From assembly GCA_000226015.1 (NCBI GenBank), contig JH154057.1, positions 886 to 24,903 of the forward strand: a DNA stretch of 24,018 bases. Reading direction: 5' to 3'. The notes under the pieces were generated by a model. That model searched no databases. It saw only the letters and a program-made list of their open reading frames with translations, and was not told the origin of the DNA. Numbering within the stretch: the stretch's first letter is position 1; each line of letters begins with the position of its first letter. The position numbers and the translations under genes were made by a program. Below, piece after piece: positions 1-9,807 of the stretch. Origin of the DNA: Mnemiopsis leidyi (Eukaryota; Ctenophora; Tentaculata; Lobata; Bolinopsidae).

Positions 1-918
1 CACTCACAGTAGCCGCTCATAGTTATAATTTCTCAATCGAAATTTGAGACGGATATCGTCGAGATTAAACGGTTAGGCATTCTTTGAGGTACAATTTTCG
101 GGTATAACCGCGACATGACAGATATGATGTCAGTATATGTTATATCTTAAACACGGTCACAATTGCTTTTTAACACAGGTTAATCTTATATCCGCATAGT
201 AGTTGCTGTACAATTAAAGAGATGGAAATCTAGCGTCCGCCTGAGACCTAACCAAGCGGGCGCAATTCTTGTTTGGCTAGAAACTAATGTTCTGGTTAGA
301 AACTAATGTTCTGGTTAGAAAATAGATGGCCGCAAAAAAATCCCCACTAATTGAAAAATGCAGCTGACCGAAATTTCTAAAATCGTCCTACCAGTAAAAC
401 AACTTTTTTGCACCTATGACCTCAACTTTCCCTGCTTTCTCAACTTCCCACCCTCAATTTTCAGTTCAATTTTCTGTCAAATTCTCTTCAAGATTTTGTA
501 TTTCTTAATTCTCTTTTATATCCGATTTTCCCTTTTTGAACGTCTTTCAGTCGGGTGTCAAATATGGTTTCCTACCTTGTATCTATTAGTTCTTATAATC
601 TGTCGGTTTGTCAGATGTAATGGGAATATTGCTGCTGAACCTAGCATATCCTACGCAACATAGCGTGAAGCTGGCTCACATATTATCAGATAACACTTTT
701 AGGTCTTTAAACCACCATGCTGAGCTGTCACTCGGAACACAATATTCACATCTCACGGTTTGGTGCTTGGTTTAAACTTTTGAAACTCTATTACGTCAAG
801 TATCCACTTTCTGCCAATCTTGTTTCGCCTGGTAACCTCATAACTACTCCATATCTATCACTCATTAGAAACCTCATTTAACTCGAATTCAACCATTATT
901 GCTAAAAATAAACTCAAT
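1..918. other. AT-rich stretch without a supported gene
   Basis: I see no convincing coding sequence here. The longest frame (about 100 codons from 358, plus strand) is a phenylalanine/leucine-rich reading of a pyrimidine-rich tract and looks like chance. The only ordered structure is a short 19-bp tandem repeat near 278-318, listed separately. If the minus-strand peptide gene to the right is real, its 3' flank lies here. Confidence 0.6.
278..320. repeat. 19-bp tandem repeat, about 2.2 copies
   Basis: The unit TAGAAACTAATGTTCTGGT starts at 278 and again at 297, and a third partial copy starts at 316. The copies are identical, so the duplication is recent or is a local slippage product. No function is suggested. 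Confidence 0.9.
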
Positions 919-922
919 TTTA

Positions 923-1092
923 TTATGGGCATCCGTATAGAGGGCAGTGGTATTTTCTTATTTCCATTAATTGGGACGAGTTTTGCCCTCGCAAAATACA
1001 GCATATTTTTATGCAAGCTCGTGAGTGCGAACACAAGGAAATATCGCAGGAATATGTGGGCGGCATATCCGTGGGACCGAGTATTGTTGTAG
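923..1092 (-). CDS. Candidate last exon: cysteine-rich secreted peptide (speculative)
   Basis: Read on the minus strand, an AG at 1094-1093 can serve as splice acceptor. The exon then starts with the two bases needed to complete the phase-1 codon left by the signal-peptide exon at 2577-2532, and runs 55 further codons to a TAA at 925-923. Cysteines fall at exon residues 15, 20, 26, 30, 31, 49 and 54, giving C-X4-C-X5-C-X3-CC-X17-C-X4-C. That spacing is typical in style of small disulfide-rich secreted peptides (antimicrobial, signalling or venom-like), but I cannot assign a family, and seven cysteines is an odd number. An AATAAA overlaps the stop codon, which would give an unusually short 3' UTR. 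The acceptor's pyrimidine tract is interrupted. A second frame through the same DNA (858-1184) is also open and phase-compatible through a different AG, so the assignment is uncertain. Confidence 0.3.
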
Positions 1093-1455
1093 CTAGTCGC
1101 GGCACCGTACAAGACATGAAAGTCACGGGAAGACACTGCCAGGTGATGCCGGGTCGCCCTACTGCCAGTACCCCACCTAGGCATTGCCGACCTGTTCTGG
1201 TGTTTTTTTAGAGTCTTGTCGGGGTTGCGCGGGTCGCCAGGTCATCGTGTTACGTTATACGTACTTTTGCTTTGAAACCGGGTAACCGTTAACGGCCTTA
1301 ACTCATTATCGATCCTTTTTTTGTTCTGTTCGACCCGGGGATCGTTTAAGCTAGGCACCAGAATTGAATTTGTCTTGAATTTGTGATAAATATGTCTGAA
1401 AATACCCCGGCGAACCCCGAAACCCCGCATAATATGCTCGGTAATTTAATCGGAA

Positions 1456-1495
1456 GTTCGGAAATAAACGGAAATAAACCGAGAATAAGCCGAGG
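1456..1495. repeat. Short ~10-bp direct repeats
   Basis: The run CGGAAATAAA occurs twice in direct succession and is followed by diverged CGAGAATAAGC and CGAGGAATGG copies. This looks like a small slippage-derived array. Nothing suggests a function. Confidence 0.6.
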
Positions 1496-2407
1496 AATGG
1501 CATCCTAACCCAACGATTTTGATATTATCATTACAGTGATGGATTTTACTTAGTCTCGTGATTATATTTTATTATCAGGTTTTCATTATTTTGTCGTAGG
1601 CTCAGTATCTGTATAGTCACGAACGTGCTGATGAGTGCCCTATTATTAATTCTGTTTTATTGATTATAGCTTAAGTTTGATGATGTTGTTTCTTTTCGGT
1701 CAAGCAAAAGCTGCTGTGCGAAATTCATCTCCTACACTTATCGTAACTGCCCACTGCTCAAAAATTTTAAAGTACATTGAAAAGTGATGCCAAATTTCGG
1801 GTTGAATTTCTTTTTCATAGTTTCGTCTTACAGAAACTGGTATTTTTGGGGAGGCGTCAAAAATTATTAACTGATCAGAAGCTATAAAACACCATCTTCT
1901 AGCTTCTCATCGGTCAAAATTTGGGACTCCTCACCCAAATTCCTTTTGCTATTAGTTGGAGTTCGACATTTCGGACAGGAACTCTCCTTATTGCCGACAA
2001 GGTCGCTTTGAGGTGAGGTTATTATTAAAATTAGCTGGGAGCCCGTCCTCGAGCAGCAACTATGAACCCAGATCTACAGCTGATCTTGAATAGTTGCACA
2101 ACACCGGTGACATGCATACGTTCAAATTCATCGCATGTTTATCGCCAACTTTTACACCACTTGGGATTCAATTGCTGAGGGCTTAAAATGATCAAATTTT
2201 GGTCAATTTTTTAAAAATTTTATATCGTTCAAAACGGAATCATTAATAGCCATTAATGAGTCCCGTTCACTATATCTGAAAATCTCAAACCGTTTTTTCA
2301 TATCGCGAGTGAAAGTGAGAATTAATCATATCTTGCGAACATTTTTTTCTTTCGAATGTGTTTAAACATCAGAGACATGTTTATATAGAAATGTTTATTA
2401 TATATAT

Positions 2408-2485
2408 ATCATTATATGTAGTAAGAAATATATTATTATAAGTAGTAAGAATGTATTATTATATCAATATGTAGTAAGAAAATAT
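2408..2485. repeat. AT-rich imperfect tandem repeat around GTAGTAAGAA
   Basis: Three copies of GTAGTAAGAA are separated by TATTATTATA-type spacers, with a period of about 23-30 bp. It lies immediately downstream of the putative signal-peptide exon on the minus strand. It is probably a simple-sequence-derived array. Confidence 0.75.
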
Positions 2486-2531
2486 GACGAATAACAAAGT
2501 TAAAATAAGTAATGTGGATGATTTAACTGAC

Positions 2532-2577
2532 CTGCGACCATGAAAAGTGCTACCATAGCAACAACAAAGACTTTCAT
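2532..2577 (-). CDS. Signal-peptide first exon of a small secreted-protein gene
   Basis: The minus-strand ATG at 2577-2575 sits in a good start context (A at -3). It opens 15 codons of an almost entirely hydrophobic peptide that begins Met-Lys and is followed by Val, Phe, Ala, Leu and Met. This is the profile of a cleavable secretory signal peptide. After one extra base comes CAG|GTCAGT, a near-consensus 5' splice site leaving phase 1. Signal-peptide exons ending in phase 1 are common in animal genes for secreted peptides. Upstream, a TATA-like box and an initiator lie at the expected distances. The mature part must be on a later exon; the best local candidate is at 1092-923. The exon is only 46 nt, so chance is not excluded, but promoter, start, hydrophobicity and donor all agree. 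Confidence 0.55.
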
Positions 2578-2649
2578 GTTGATACAACGATATACGTTTC
2601 AGAGCGATAAAATTGCGCAATTTTGAGAATAAACTGTAGTTGATGGTTG

Positions 2650-2690
2650 TGGCTGACGGTAGATAAAACCTTTCCGGTCTTTATTTGTAC
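2650..2690 (-). promoter_or_regulatory. TATA-like box and initiator for the secreted-peptide exon
   Basis: On the minus strand AAATAAAG (2686-2679) lies about 32 nt upstream of TCAGCC, whose A at 2654 is a plausible +1. That spacing is what RNA polymerase II TATA promoters use. The implied 5' UTR is about 77 nt and contains no upstream ATG. The TATA match is imperfect because it lacks the leading TATA. Confidence 0.4.
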
Positions 2691-3220
2691 GCCTTGGCTC
2701 AACTTGATTTACCCACCTGCCAACCTAAAGTAGGCTCAAATTAAGTTAAGATTCGATTTAGCTGTCTAATGAAATTGGATGGTCTAGCATCTGTCGAATT
2801 TCCATTAAACCACTCATGTAGACCGTAGATCTTTTAACAAATATATACAGTAAAAAGTATATAGAATAGGTTACTGTAGCCGCCACGGTTTTACTTATAT
2901 TCTTGCTAGTTCAGAGGAATTAAGAATAAAGAAATATAAGAAATCTTCGAACATTTTGTCACTTAGTCAGTACACAATGACGTGGGAACTATAACCACAT
3001 ACAGTTCAGGTTTTAAATCTGCGTAAGACATGAAGCAAAAATGACAAATTCAGTTCACAGAAATGGATATAGTGGATCTGTGAGATGACCCCATTTGCGT
3101 AAAAGCGCTGCAATAACAATATATGAAGTTTATATTTGTTGGTCATATATTGTTGCGAAGCATTTCCTCTGCTAAGCAATTAGGAGACGCCCCTTCTCAT
3201 AAATCAGGTGGTGTTACTGT
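2691..3220. other. Intergenic stretch, no gene seen
   Basis: I found no open frame with coding character and no repeat structure. It is the upstream flank of the minus-strand peptide gene and ends where the GAGGRTAA repeat region begins. Confidence 0.6.
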
Positions 3221-4910
3221 TACTTTGAGGTAACTCCCTCCATAATGTAATCCATCAATAGCAGCTTAAGTGGTCCCAATTTGTCACATTCATTTTCAGT
3301 CTTTTTTCAGGCAATTATCTTTCTTTTTGTTTTGTTGATTTTTGAGGTTAACATACTCCACAGCTTTTAATATTGGTAGATCATCTAGGAAAACCTCAAC
3401 CATAACTTCCAAAGTGAGGCTGTTAAGGATTAAGTGTTTTTTATGTGAGAAATTTGAGGATAACCTCGATTTTCGCTCATAAAATTGCTCCTATTAGGCA
3501 TCTGAGGATATTTTTTTTGAAATTTGAATCAGCAGATGATTGCCTAACTAATGTGATCAAAATTCTTGAAGATAAAGGTCGTTTAAGGGCAAATATTGAG
3601 GATAACATAAAGCTGGGACTGAAAATTCCATTATATAATCTTACGTAGTTCAACTGAGGGTAACTCTTTTGGGATTTTTTCATATCATATTGTTGTCCCA
3701 CCACATAACTGACTTAATGCAATCACTAAAACATCAAAAACTTGGGATTTGTGCTCAAATTAAGCAAAATTTCAATTTTTTGCATGAGAGGTCTTTTTAA
3801 ATTACCCTTAAATATTTTGATGATATCAAGGGTAATTCAGATGCTATTCCATACCCAAAGCAAAATCCCCATTATGGAATTAGCAGTTTCCAATTTTTAG
3901 CTCTTATTGAGGATAAAACTTGCAACCGACGGAATTGACCGACGAAATTCAAATTGTCATTTTTCACTCCTCCTGCATCAAAAAGCAATAAATCCTGATG
4001 GGGCAGTTAATTTTCATGATACCAGACCATTCTAGGGTAAAAATTGAAATAAAAATGTCATTTTATGTGGGAGGATAACCTCATTTTTTCTCATAAACTG
4101 GACAGCTTGTTATCTGAGGATAATTCTTTCATGAAAACGGGCAAAAAACCTTTTTACACCTTTCTGACGTAAAATAATTCTTCAAGAATAATGATTTGAG
4201 ATCTATTCGAGGGTAGACTTTATTCGAGGGTAGACTTTGACCATATACTTACGTTAGTTGGACTCACTTCCAAATAGCTCTGAAATTCACTTGAGAAGAT
4301 ATTGAGGATAATCAATTTTCGCCACCTATTTTTTGAGCACTTTGGGAATATTGCTAACCTCAATTATGGCACATAACTGACATGAATGCTTTGGATGGAA
4401 TTTTTCAACGTTCAAGTGGTTATATTGTAGCAGTAATGATATCTGAGAAAGCTTATCTTGATAGCATCATTAAGGAGGTAGTTATGAGAGCCCAAAATTT
4501 ACCCAGAAAAGTCCTGATACACTCAAATTTAGCACATTCTGGTCCCACCAATAGTACACCAAGTTGATGCAGAAACCAGATGTCAAACTTGTGTTGCTGA
4601 GGATATGTGGGGTCCTTTGCGTGAGTGCGGGCATGCGCACTGAATCTTTGTCACATATAGGGGAGGAAGTGGGTTGCTTACTTTTCAGGTTCCAATGCAC
4701 TACTAACGCATCGAGGACGTATATTCAGGTGTCTGAGGTGGGACTGGCTTAGTTGTGAGGAAGTGAGGGTAACTTCAAAGACATTGACTCTGGACCATCA
4801 AGGCTTCAAGTTATGGTAATCTACCTTTTAAAACCCCATCTCCTTTACTTTAGTAGATATTGAGGGTAATCTGAAGCCCTGTCAAACAAACGTCACACCC
4901 AAAACCCCAA
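3221..4910. repeat. Old diverged tandem repeat / satellite-like region
   Basis: About sixteen copies of a GAGG(A/G/T)TAA core recur (for example at 3227, 3344, 3456, 3504, 3598, 3656, 3909, 4071, 4116, 4304, 4599, 4764 and 4862). Companion words keep the same order: a CTCATAA run, then a second GAGGATA, then CACATAACTGAC (3704 and 4372). The order repeats at an offset of roughly 610-670 bp (3456 to 4071, 3504 to 4116, 3656 to 4304, 3704 to 4372), so a higher-order unit appears to be duplicated on top of shorter subrepeats. Small frames at 3445, 4382 and 4564 inside it are broken and should not be read as genes. Confidence 0.6.
4202..4239. repeat. 17-bp direct duplication inside the satellite
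   Basis: The unit ATTCGAGGGTAGACTTT occurs twice back to back. The copies are identical, unlike the surrounding diverged repeat, so this is a recent local event. Confidence 0.85.
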
Positions 4911-5167
4911 ATTTACCCTCATTTTTGGCTCTAACTCCTGAATGCAAGGTCCTATCGGCTCAAACTTGGTCACATCTCATCGATCTACAGCCCCTGAATC
5001 CAAAAAGAGAGCATGTTCTTCTTTACAGAATTTTAGATAGACCCAAAAGTAGCAAAACTTGAAAGGTACCATTAAAGCTACTATTGATGTCTGGGCATGG
5101 TAAGTGTTTTGGCTCAGTTGCCGATATACCCAACAGACTCACCTTTGGTTGGCTGGTAAATTTCTAA

Positions 5168-5392
5168 CCTTTCTTTTCGTGGTTGAGTGGCGTAAAGCTT
5201 AAAGCATCGGACTTCCATTCGGGTTCCAATTTCTGTGCTGCCTAGCCATGGGGCGAGTGTCTTTGCTAAGGACTCCATTGCCCCCCCCCCAAACGAATGG
5301 AAAACCGTGACCGAGGGTTAAATAAGTAGCTACGCTTGTAGTAGCGAAGCCTCGGGCGAAAACAGTAAAGTAAAACTACCCTAACCGTCGCT
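5168..5392 (+). mobile_element. tRNA-derived SINE-like element
   Basis: The 5' part resembles a class II (Ser/Leu-type) tRNA. An A-box-like GTGGTTGAGTGG at about 5180 is followed by a CATCGGACTTCCAT segment reminiscent of an anticodon arm, and then by a B-box-like GGGTTCCAAT at 5220. This is the internal RNA polymerase III promoter layout. The 3' body has no tRNA counterpart and contains a C10 tract (5281-5290) and a small hairpin near 5330. The B box is degraded (consensus GGTTCGANTCC), so the copy is probably inactive. It is not a functional tRNA: the acceptor stem cannot close. The end points are approximate. Confidence 0.55.
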
Positions 5393-7600
5393 GGCCTTAA
5401 GATCCTTCGCCTTCTGTAAGTGACCTGTAACATTTGTAACCACATGGCTGTTAAAAAGTAAAATAAGTGTTAAACAAAAAGAGACCTAGTGTTAATACTT
5501 AATATTTTCAACACGTCAGTTCGAAATATTTAAAGAAAAGTTTCCTAAAAACCCATTTCAGGTGTTCTTAGAAAATCAACAAAGTCACTGAATTTGTAGA
5601 ATGAGACAAAATAACTGCTATTAGAGAGTATTTATTAGGGACATTCATTTTGAGGCGTGCTTGAAATACAAATTTTGAAGGTCACAAAGAATACTGACAC
5701 AAGGTGGAACAGTTTAACTTTCTGGAACTGTTCCACAAAATTTTGACCTGTTGCAGTGTTCCATCAGTTCTTGACATCTTTCTTGAGTCGAGAATAAAAT
5801 GTACTTATCCATTCCCAGTAAAGATCGCACCGGAAGTCGGGACACTTTCGCCCAAAACTAGGAACTGTTCCAGACAATGTTGAACTGTTCCTCAGTGTGC
5901 TGGTATATATTAATACTGTCGGTATTTTTGGGTGGATGTGTGACCCAAAAACATCGGAGTATCCAGAAAAATTCCTGACAATCTCTGATAATGGCATTAC
6001 AGTTAGGTCTATATCTATACTAGAGCAGCAAAAAGTTGATTGTTCTTTTACGCAAGTTGGGTTGCCCACAATATATTTGAGTTTCTTGTGACAGAGAGCA
6101 AATCTGCTGCTAGTATTGTACCTCACTTTGGATGTGGTATACAAAAGAAGTGCATCAAGTCCCAGAATAGTGGACATTCAATACGCTGAAACTGCAATGA
6201 TAGCTGTTTGAAGGATGGTGAGCCGTCATATCGGCTTTTTTGGCACAAAGAAGAATAATCAACCTCTACAAATATCGCGCTCTCGGCTTCTTGTTGTACA
6301 AGATGAGTCGGGCGATTATATTTCACGATTTTCTTATTCGTGTCCTTACTTCAATCGCAAGGAAGTTGGTGACACTGAAATCTTTTTCAGGGAGCCATTC
6401 TGTCATTATAACTCGTACCCTTCCAAATCTTATCAAAATTAATTAATTTAGAGTTGAAGGCACTGAATATGTCACTCGGTCTTACGGTGATAAACAAAAT
6501 TTGTTCCTGCACAGATACAGAATTTTGACGTCGACACGGCAGAGTATTCTCTATGGTCTTGTTCAGAATGGACATTCAGAAGTTTTTCAACGAATTATCA
6601 CACAAAATAGGCACCTGCCAAGTTGGCAGTACCAAATCAACAGTTTCTAAAGTGCTGGGACAATAAGTTAGTTTCGTAGATCTGGTAGACACATTTTGAC
6701 TATCACATAGAAATTTTTAAGTTGTGGGTATACATATAGGTTGAGTGTAAAAAAGTTTCTTGAGTTTTACTCTTACCCGCTATCGCCCCAACTTACAGCG
6801 CTCACTGTTTTATTATCTTTTCATCTAATGGCTAGTCTAGACTCAAAGCATCAATTTGTTGTTGAGTTTCCTATATCCTCTGATATGACTTTTCGTACTT
6901 TTAATCGAGTAATTGAGGATATTACAAATACAACATAGTAAAATCTCTTGGGCAAGAAATTGTCACCCCAAAAACCAGAATTTTACCATTGTTTTGATCT
7001 TTATTCCCCCATTTCGACAAACTTTATGAGGCCTGTTTTCAGACCATTTGGATGACTTTATCATTAAGTAAAATTTATTTATAAGTATTAAATAGCAAAT
7101 TATGAACGCATTTCATAGTAATTCAATTGGGAATTTGGTGCTAGCTGCAGTACGCACTGGTAAAATGGGTTTTCAACGTATCTTATTTCAACGTAGAAAA
7201 ATGTTAACGCATATTTTCCAATTGTTAAAAACACTTACTTAAAGTTTAAATTAAACTGTTGGCTGAACATATTTACCTTCCATTTCATGGCTAAAGTTAA
7301 CCGGCCGATTCCATGGGAGCCGTAGGATCTTGATCATGCATCTTTGCGCTATTTTTGTACTCCATTACTCCAATTCATCCTTCTCAGCCGTTTACTGTAG
7401 CCCTACCTTCGCTACCAATAATTTGATGTTTTATGCATCACCAGTTCATTATGGCTATGCCAAATGCCGATTTATCGAAGCGCTACTCTTGAATTTGGAA
7501 AAAATTGGAAAAACATCGCGCAGAAAACGTTTCAACTCAAACCTTACTCCTTTATCAGAGTCAGGGCACCGGCATAAAATTAGGGATGTAAGTTTTGGTT
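5393..7600. other. Long stretch without a supported gene
   Basis: The longest frame, 137 codons at 6177-5764 on the minus strand, has no recognisable domain and a chance-like composition. Others are under 80 codons. The visible structure is a two-copy degenerate repeat around 5723-5900 and a 15-bp odd palindrome at 6615-6629 (CTGCCAA-G-TTGGCAG). Confidence 0.55.
5704..5900. repeat. Degenerate direct repeat containing TGGAACTGTTCCA palindromes
   Basis: A perfect palindrome with one central base, TGGAACTGTTCCA, lies at 5723-5735. GGAACTGTTCC recurs at 5861-5871 and TGAACTGTTCC at 5881-5891. The words after the first two sites also match (CA-rich, then TTGACCTGTTGCAGTG versus TTGAACTGTTCCTCAGTG). 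This points to a 138-bp-offset duplication rather than independent binding sites. Confidence 0.6.
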
Positions 7601-7606
7601 TTGAAG

Positions 7607-7655
7607 AATTTGGTGAACAATTTGGTGTAGAAATTTGGTGTCGGAATTTGGTGTA
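7607..7655. repeat. 13-bp minisatellite, four copies
   Basis: AATTTGGTG followed by a variable four bases occurs at 7607, 7619, 7632 and 7645, with a period of 12-13 bp. The run lies at the 3' end of a 108-codon plus-strand frame (7330-7656) that starts at TTG and has no recognisable domain; I do not call that frame a gene. Confidence 0.85.
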
Positions 7656-7959
7656 GCTTGAAAGCTGATATTTTCTCTACAGTCTACTTTTTTGGAATTG
7701 TCTGATTTCTATATTCAGAAATGGACTTATGCACAGTAAGAGGCTTAACTGTGCAATACTATAATTTAGCTTCTCATTTATTAAACGGTGCTTACCTACG
7801 CGGACCGTAGGCCTGATAAAGAGTTGTCATAGTTTTACGACCGATTTAAAAGAGTTGATTTAATCGCAAAATACATCTTAATTTTTCAAAAACGCCAGTA
7901 ATTCTGAATTTCCCAGCGATGTTCGGTTTAGAAATGTTTTGCAGTCCTTATGGCTATGC

Positions 7960-7970
7960 TATATAAAGGG
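7960..7970 (+). promoter_or_regulatory. Orphan TATA box
   Basis: TATATAAAGGG is an excellent match to the metazoan TATA consensus. A start near 7990 would be expected. The first ATG downstream (8086) opens only five codons, so any transcript would be non-coding here or would begin with an untranslated exon. A candidate donor is at about 8455 (TTG|GTAAAG). The match may be fortuitous in AT-rich DNA. Confidence 0.3.
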
Positions 7971-9342
7971 ACATCATAAAAGCAAAAATAATTGTTAAAC
8001 GAAGCGAAATCGTTAGTTTATTGACGACCAACTAAAAATTGTATCCTATCAGTCGGAGCACTATAGCCTCTACAAATAATTTAACATGCTTTTGTTTTGA
8101 ATATTTCATCATTGGAGTTCAAGCGCAGAACTCGCTGTTGCTTTATCGGCACCGCAGATATCCTAGCGATCCGGATCAATATTTTCATTGGTCGAACGCC
8201 GGTAAATATAAAGTGTGCGCACTGCTGTGATATGAAATATCAACCTCCTTATTGTCTGGCCAATGAGAAAGCTGGGCGACCCCGACCATTCTCCCTAGTT
8301 GCTTTATTTCGCCGAACTGCGATAAGATAGGTCACCCTCAACAATAGGTCATTTTAACAGAAAAAGGCATAATATCTTGTGTGACATATGAAAATATCTC
8401 GAGTGACGTGGCTCCTTTTGATAAAATGAATCGTCCTACATGCGCTGGAAGTCTTGGTAAAGTAACCGGCTACGGCCGCCCTTTTCGGTATAAACGGTCT
8501 TGAATGTTTTGCAGGGCACGCACGTTATACTTATTCTCCATTCAGTAAAGTTTATCATTTAAAATCAAGACGTGCTTACATTTTATAAGACCAGTTACTT
8601 TTTTCGCAGTCTGTATCTTTATACTTTTTTTTTTCATTTTAAAAGGTGCCTAAGATCAGATGCCATTGATGGTTGTCCGCCAAAAAATAAATGTTATCTA
8701 ATTTTAGTTTATTTTTTAGAATAATAGTTGTTCCTATGATCATTTCTCTAGGCCTAAAGTAAAGCAGTGCGGACGGGAGCTCTTTAGCATGTATCAAAAT
8801 TATCACAAATCTGTAATTAAGTTGCTCGGTTAGGTTGAAATAGCTATATGAAATATCAATAGTAACAAGTCAGGGGCTGGGGTCTGCAATAGTGATAGAC
8901 AATTAGTCACATTCCGGCAAGAAGATTTTAAACTTGAAAGTATCACGTCAACATGCGGGACATCTGCTGTGATAGTCTTGTTGAGTTGTTCTTAGAAATC
9001 TATAATCTAAAAGTGGGAAACAAAATTCAGAATTGCGAAACAGTTTTTTGCGAATCTTTTTAAGATATCAGCTTATAGTGAACATTTGTTTATATTGTAA
9101 AAGAAAATCCTTTTTTGTGACATATAGTACTATAGCATCAAACTGAAAGTACTCCAAAGTTGATGCTTCAGTTCAACTTGAGAATTTGCGATATGCTTCA
9201 TTATCGAATTTCTGATTTTGTTTTGACTTCATTCTGTGTGTGGTCCTACTGTTAATTAAATTTTGGCTGATAATCGGTTTCACGTACAACTAATGAGAGG
9301 TCTGCTAGTTATATCACTTACAAAGAAACAGAATCTCTAAGT

Positions 9343-9386
9343 ACAAAATGTTGCTAATAAGAACAAAATGTTGCTAATAACTCATT
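9343..9386. repeat. 21-bp tandem duplication
   Basis: The word GAACAAAATGTTGCTAATAA, with TA in place of GA in the first copy, occurs twice in direct succession. The copies are nearly identical. Confidence 0.85.
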
Positions 9387-9640
9387 ACTATTTCTTAAGA
9401 AACACCAGTATTTTTAACATCTCCTTCAGCTTCCACGGCTGAACAAAAGTGAAATCAAAATGACATTCCTTTAGTACTTTATCGTGATTTGACTAGACAG
9501 AAAAAGTCTCGATCTTAAACGATTTATGTTAAGGGGTATCAGAAAAGCCTGAAATCAATAAAACGTAGCTAGAAGATAAAAGTCTAAACTGTTTTCATTA
9601 ATGTTTTCGGCCTCCTTAGGAATGGTTTCATAAGTTCAAG

Positions 9641-9807
9641 TTACTCCCTCTGCCACTATGTTCGCTGTCGACTCGTTGGAAATTAGGCAACCACTCGCTC
9701 ACGTTGCGTCCTGGCCGGTTCTAATTACTACGAAGAGACCGGAGTCCTGCGACGTGAATTTCAGACTTAAGCCCCGCCAGCACATGATAACCTACAGAGT
9801 ACAGCCG
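9641..9807 (-). other. Probable 3' flank/UTR of the 251-codon gene
   Basis: This GC-richer block follows the stop codon of the minus-strand gene. I found no AATAAA or ATTAAA on the minus strand down to about 9300, so the polyadenylation site is not defined. No other gene is visible. Confidence 0.35.

Larger units (their letters stand above)
1093..2531 (-). other. Putative 1.4-kb intron or intergenic DNA
   Basis: This is the interval between the signal-peptide exon and the candidate cysteine-rich exon. On the minus strand it starts with GTCAGT and ends with AG. It contains the GGAAATAAAC repeats near 1457 and the GTAGTAAG repeats near 2410. Other AGs inside it, for example before about 2042, could start short alternative phase-1 exons, so the splicing pattern is not settled. 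Confidence 0.3.
7660..9640. other. Intergenic stretch with one orphan TATA box
   Basis: There are no convincing coding regions. Two overlapping frames after 8039 begin at non-ATG codons and show no domain. The stretch contains the TATA box at 7960 and a 21-bp duplication at 9343-9385. The remainder is unstructured AT-rich DNA. Confidence 0.55.

Noticed and set aside
1626..1660. CTGATGAG, suggestive of a hammerhead ribozyme core
   Set aside because: No GAAA follows a plausible stem II and no closing helices are visible.
3221..4910. CRISPR-like array
   Set aside because: The repeats are diverged, irregularly spaced and in animal-type DNA. There are no identical direct repeats with uniform spacers and no cas genes.
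5175..5260. Functional Ser/Leu tRNA gene
   Set aside because: The B box lacks the GTTCGA core, and the acceptor ends do not pair.
5723..5891. Steroid receptor response elements
   Set aside because: The half-sites are separated by one base, not three, and the flanks show the sites are copies of one duplicated segment.
5764..6177. 137-codon minus-strand open frame
   Set aside because: The length is reachable by chance in 48 kb of six-frame space at this base composition. There is no domain, no promoter and no splice logic, and part of it overlaps a repeat.
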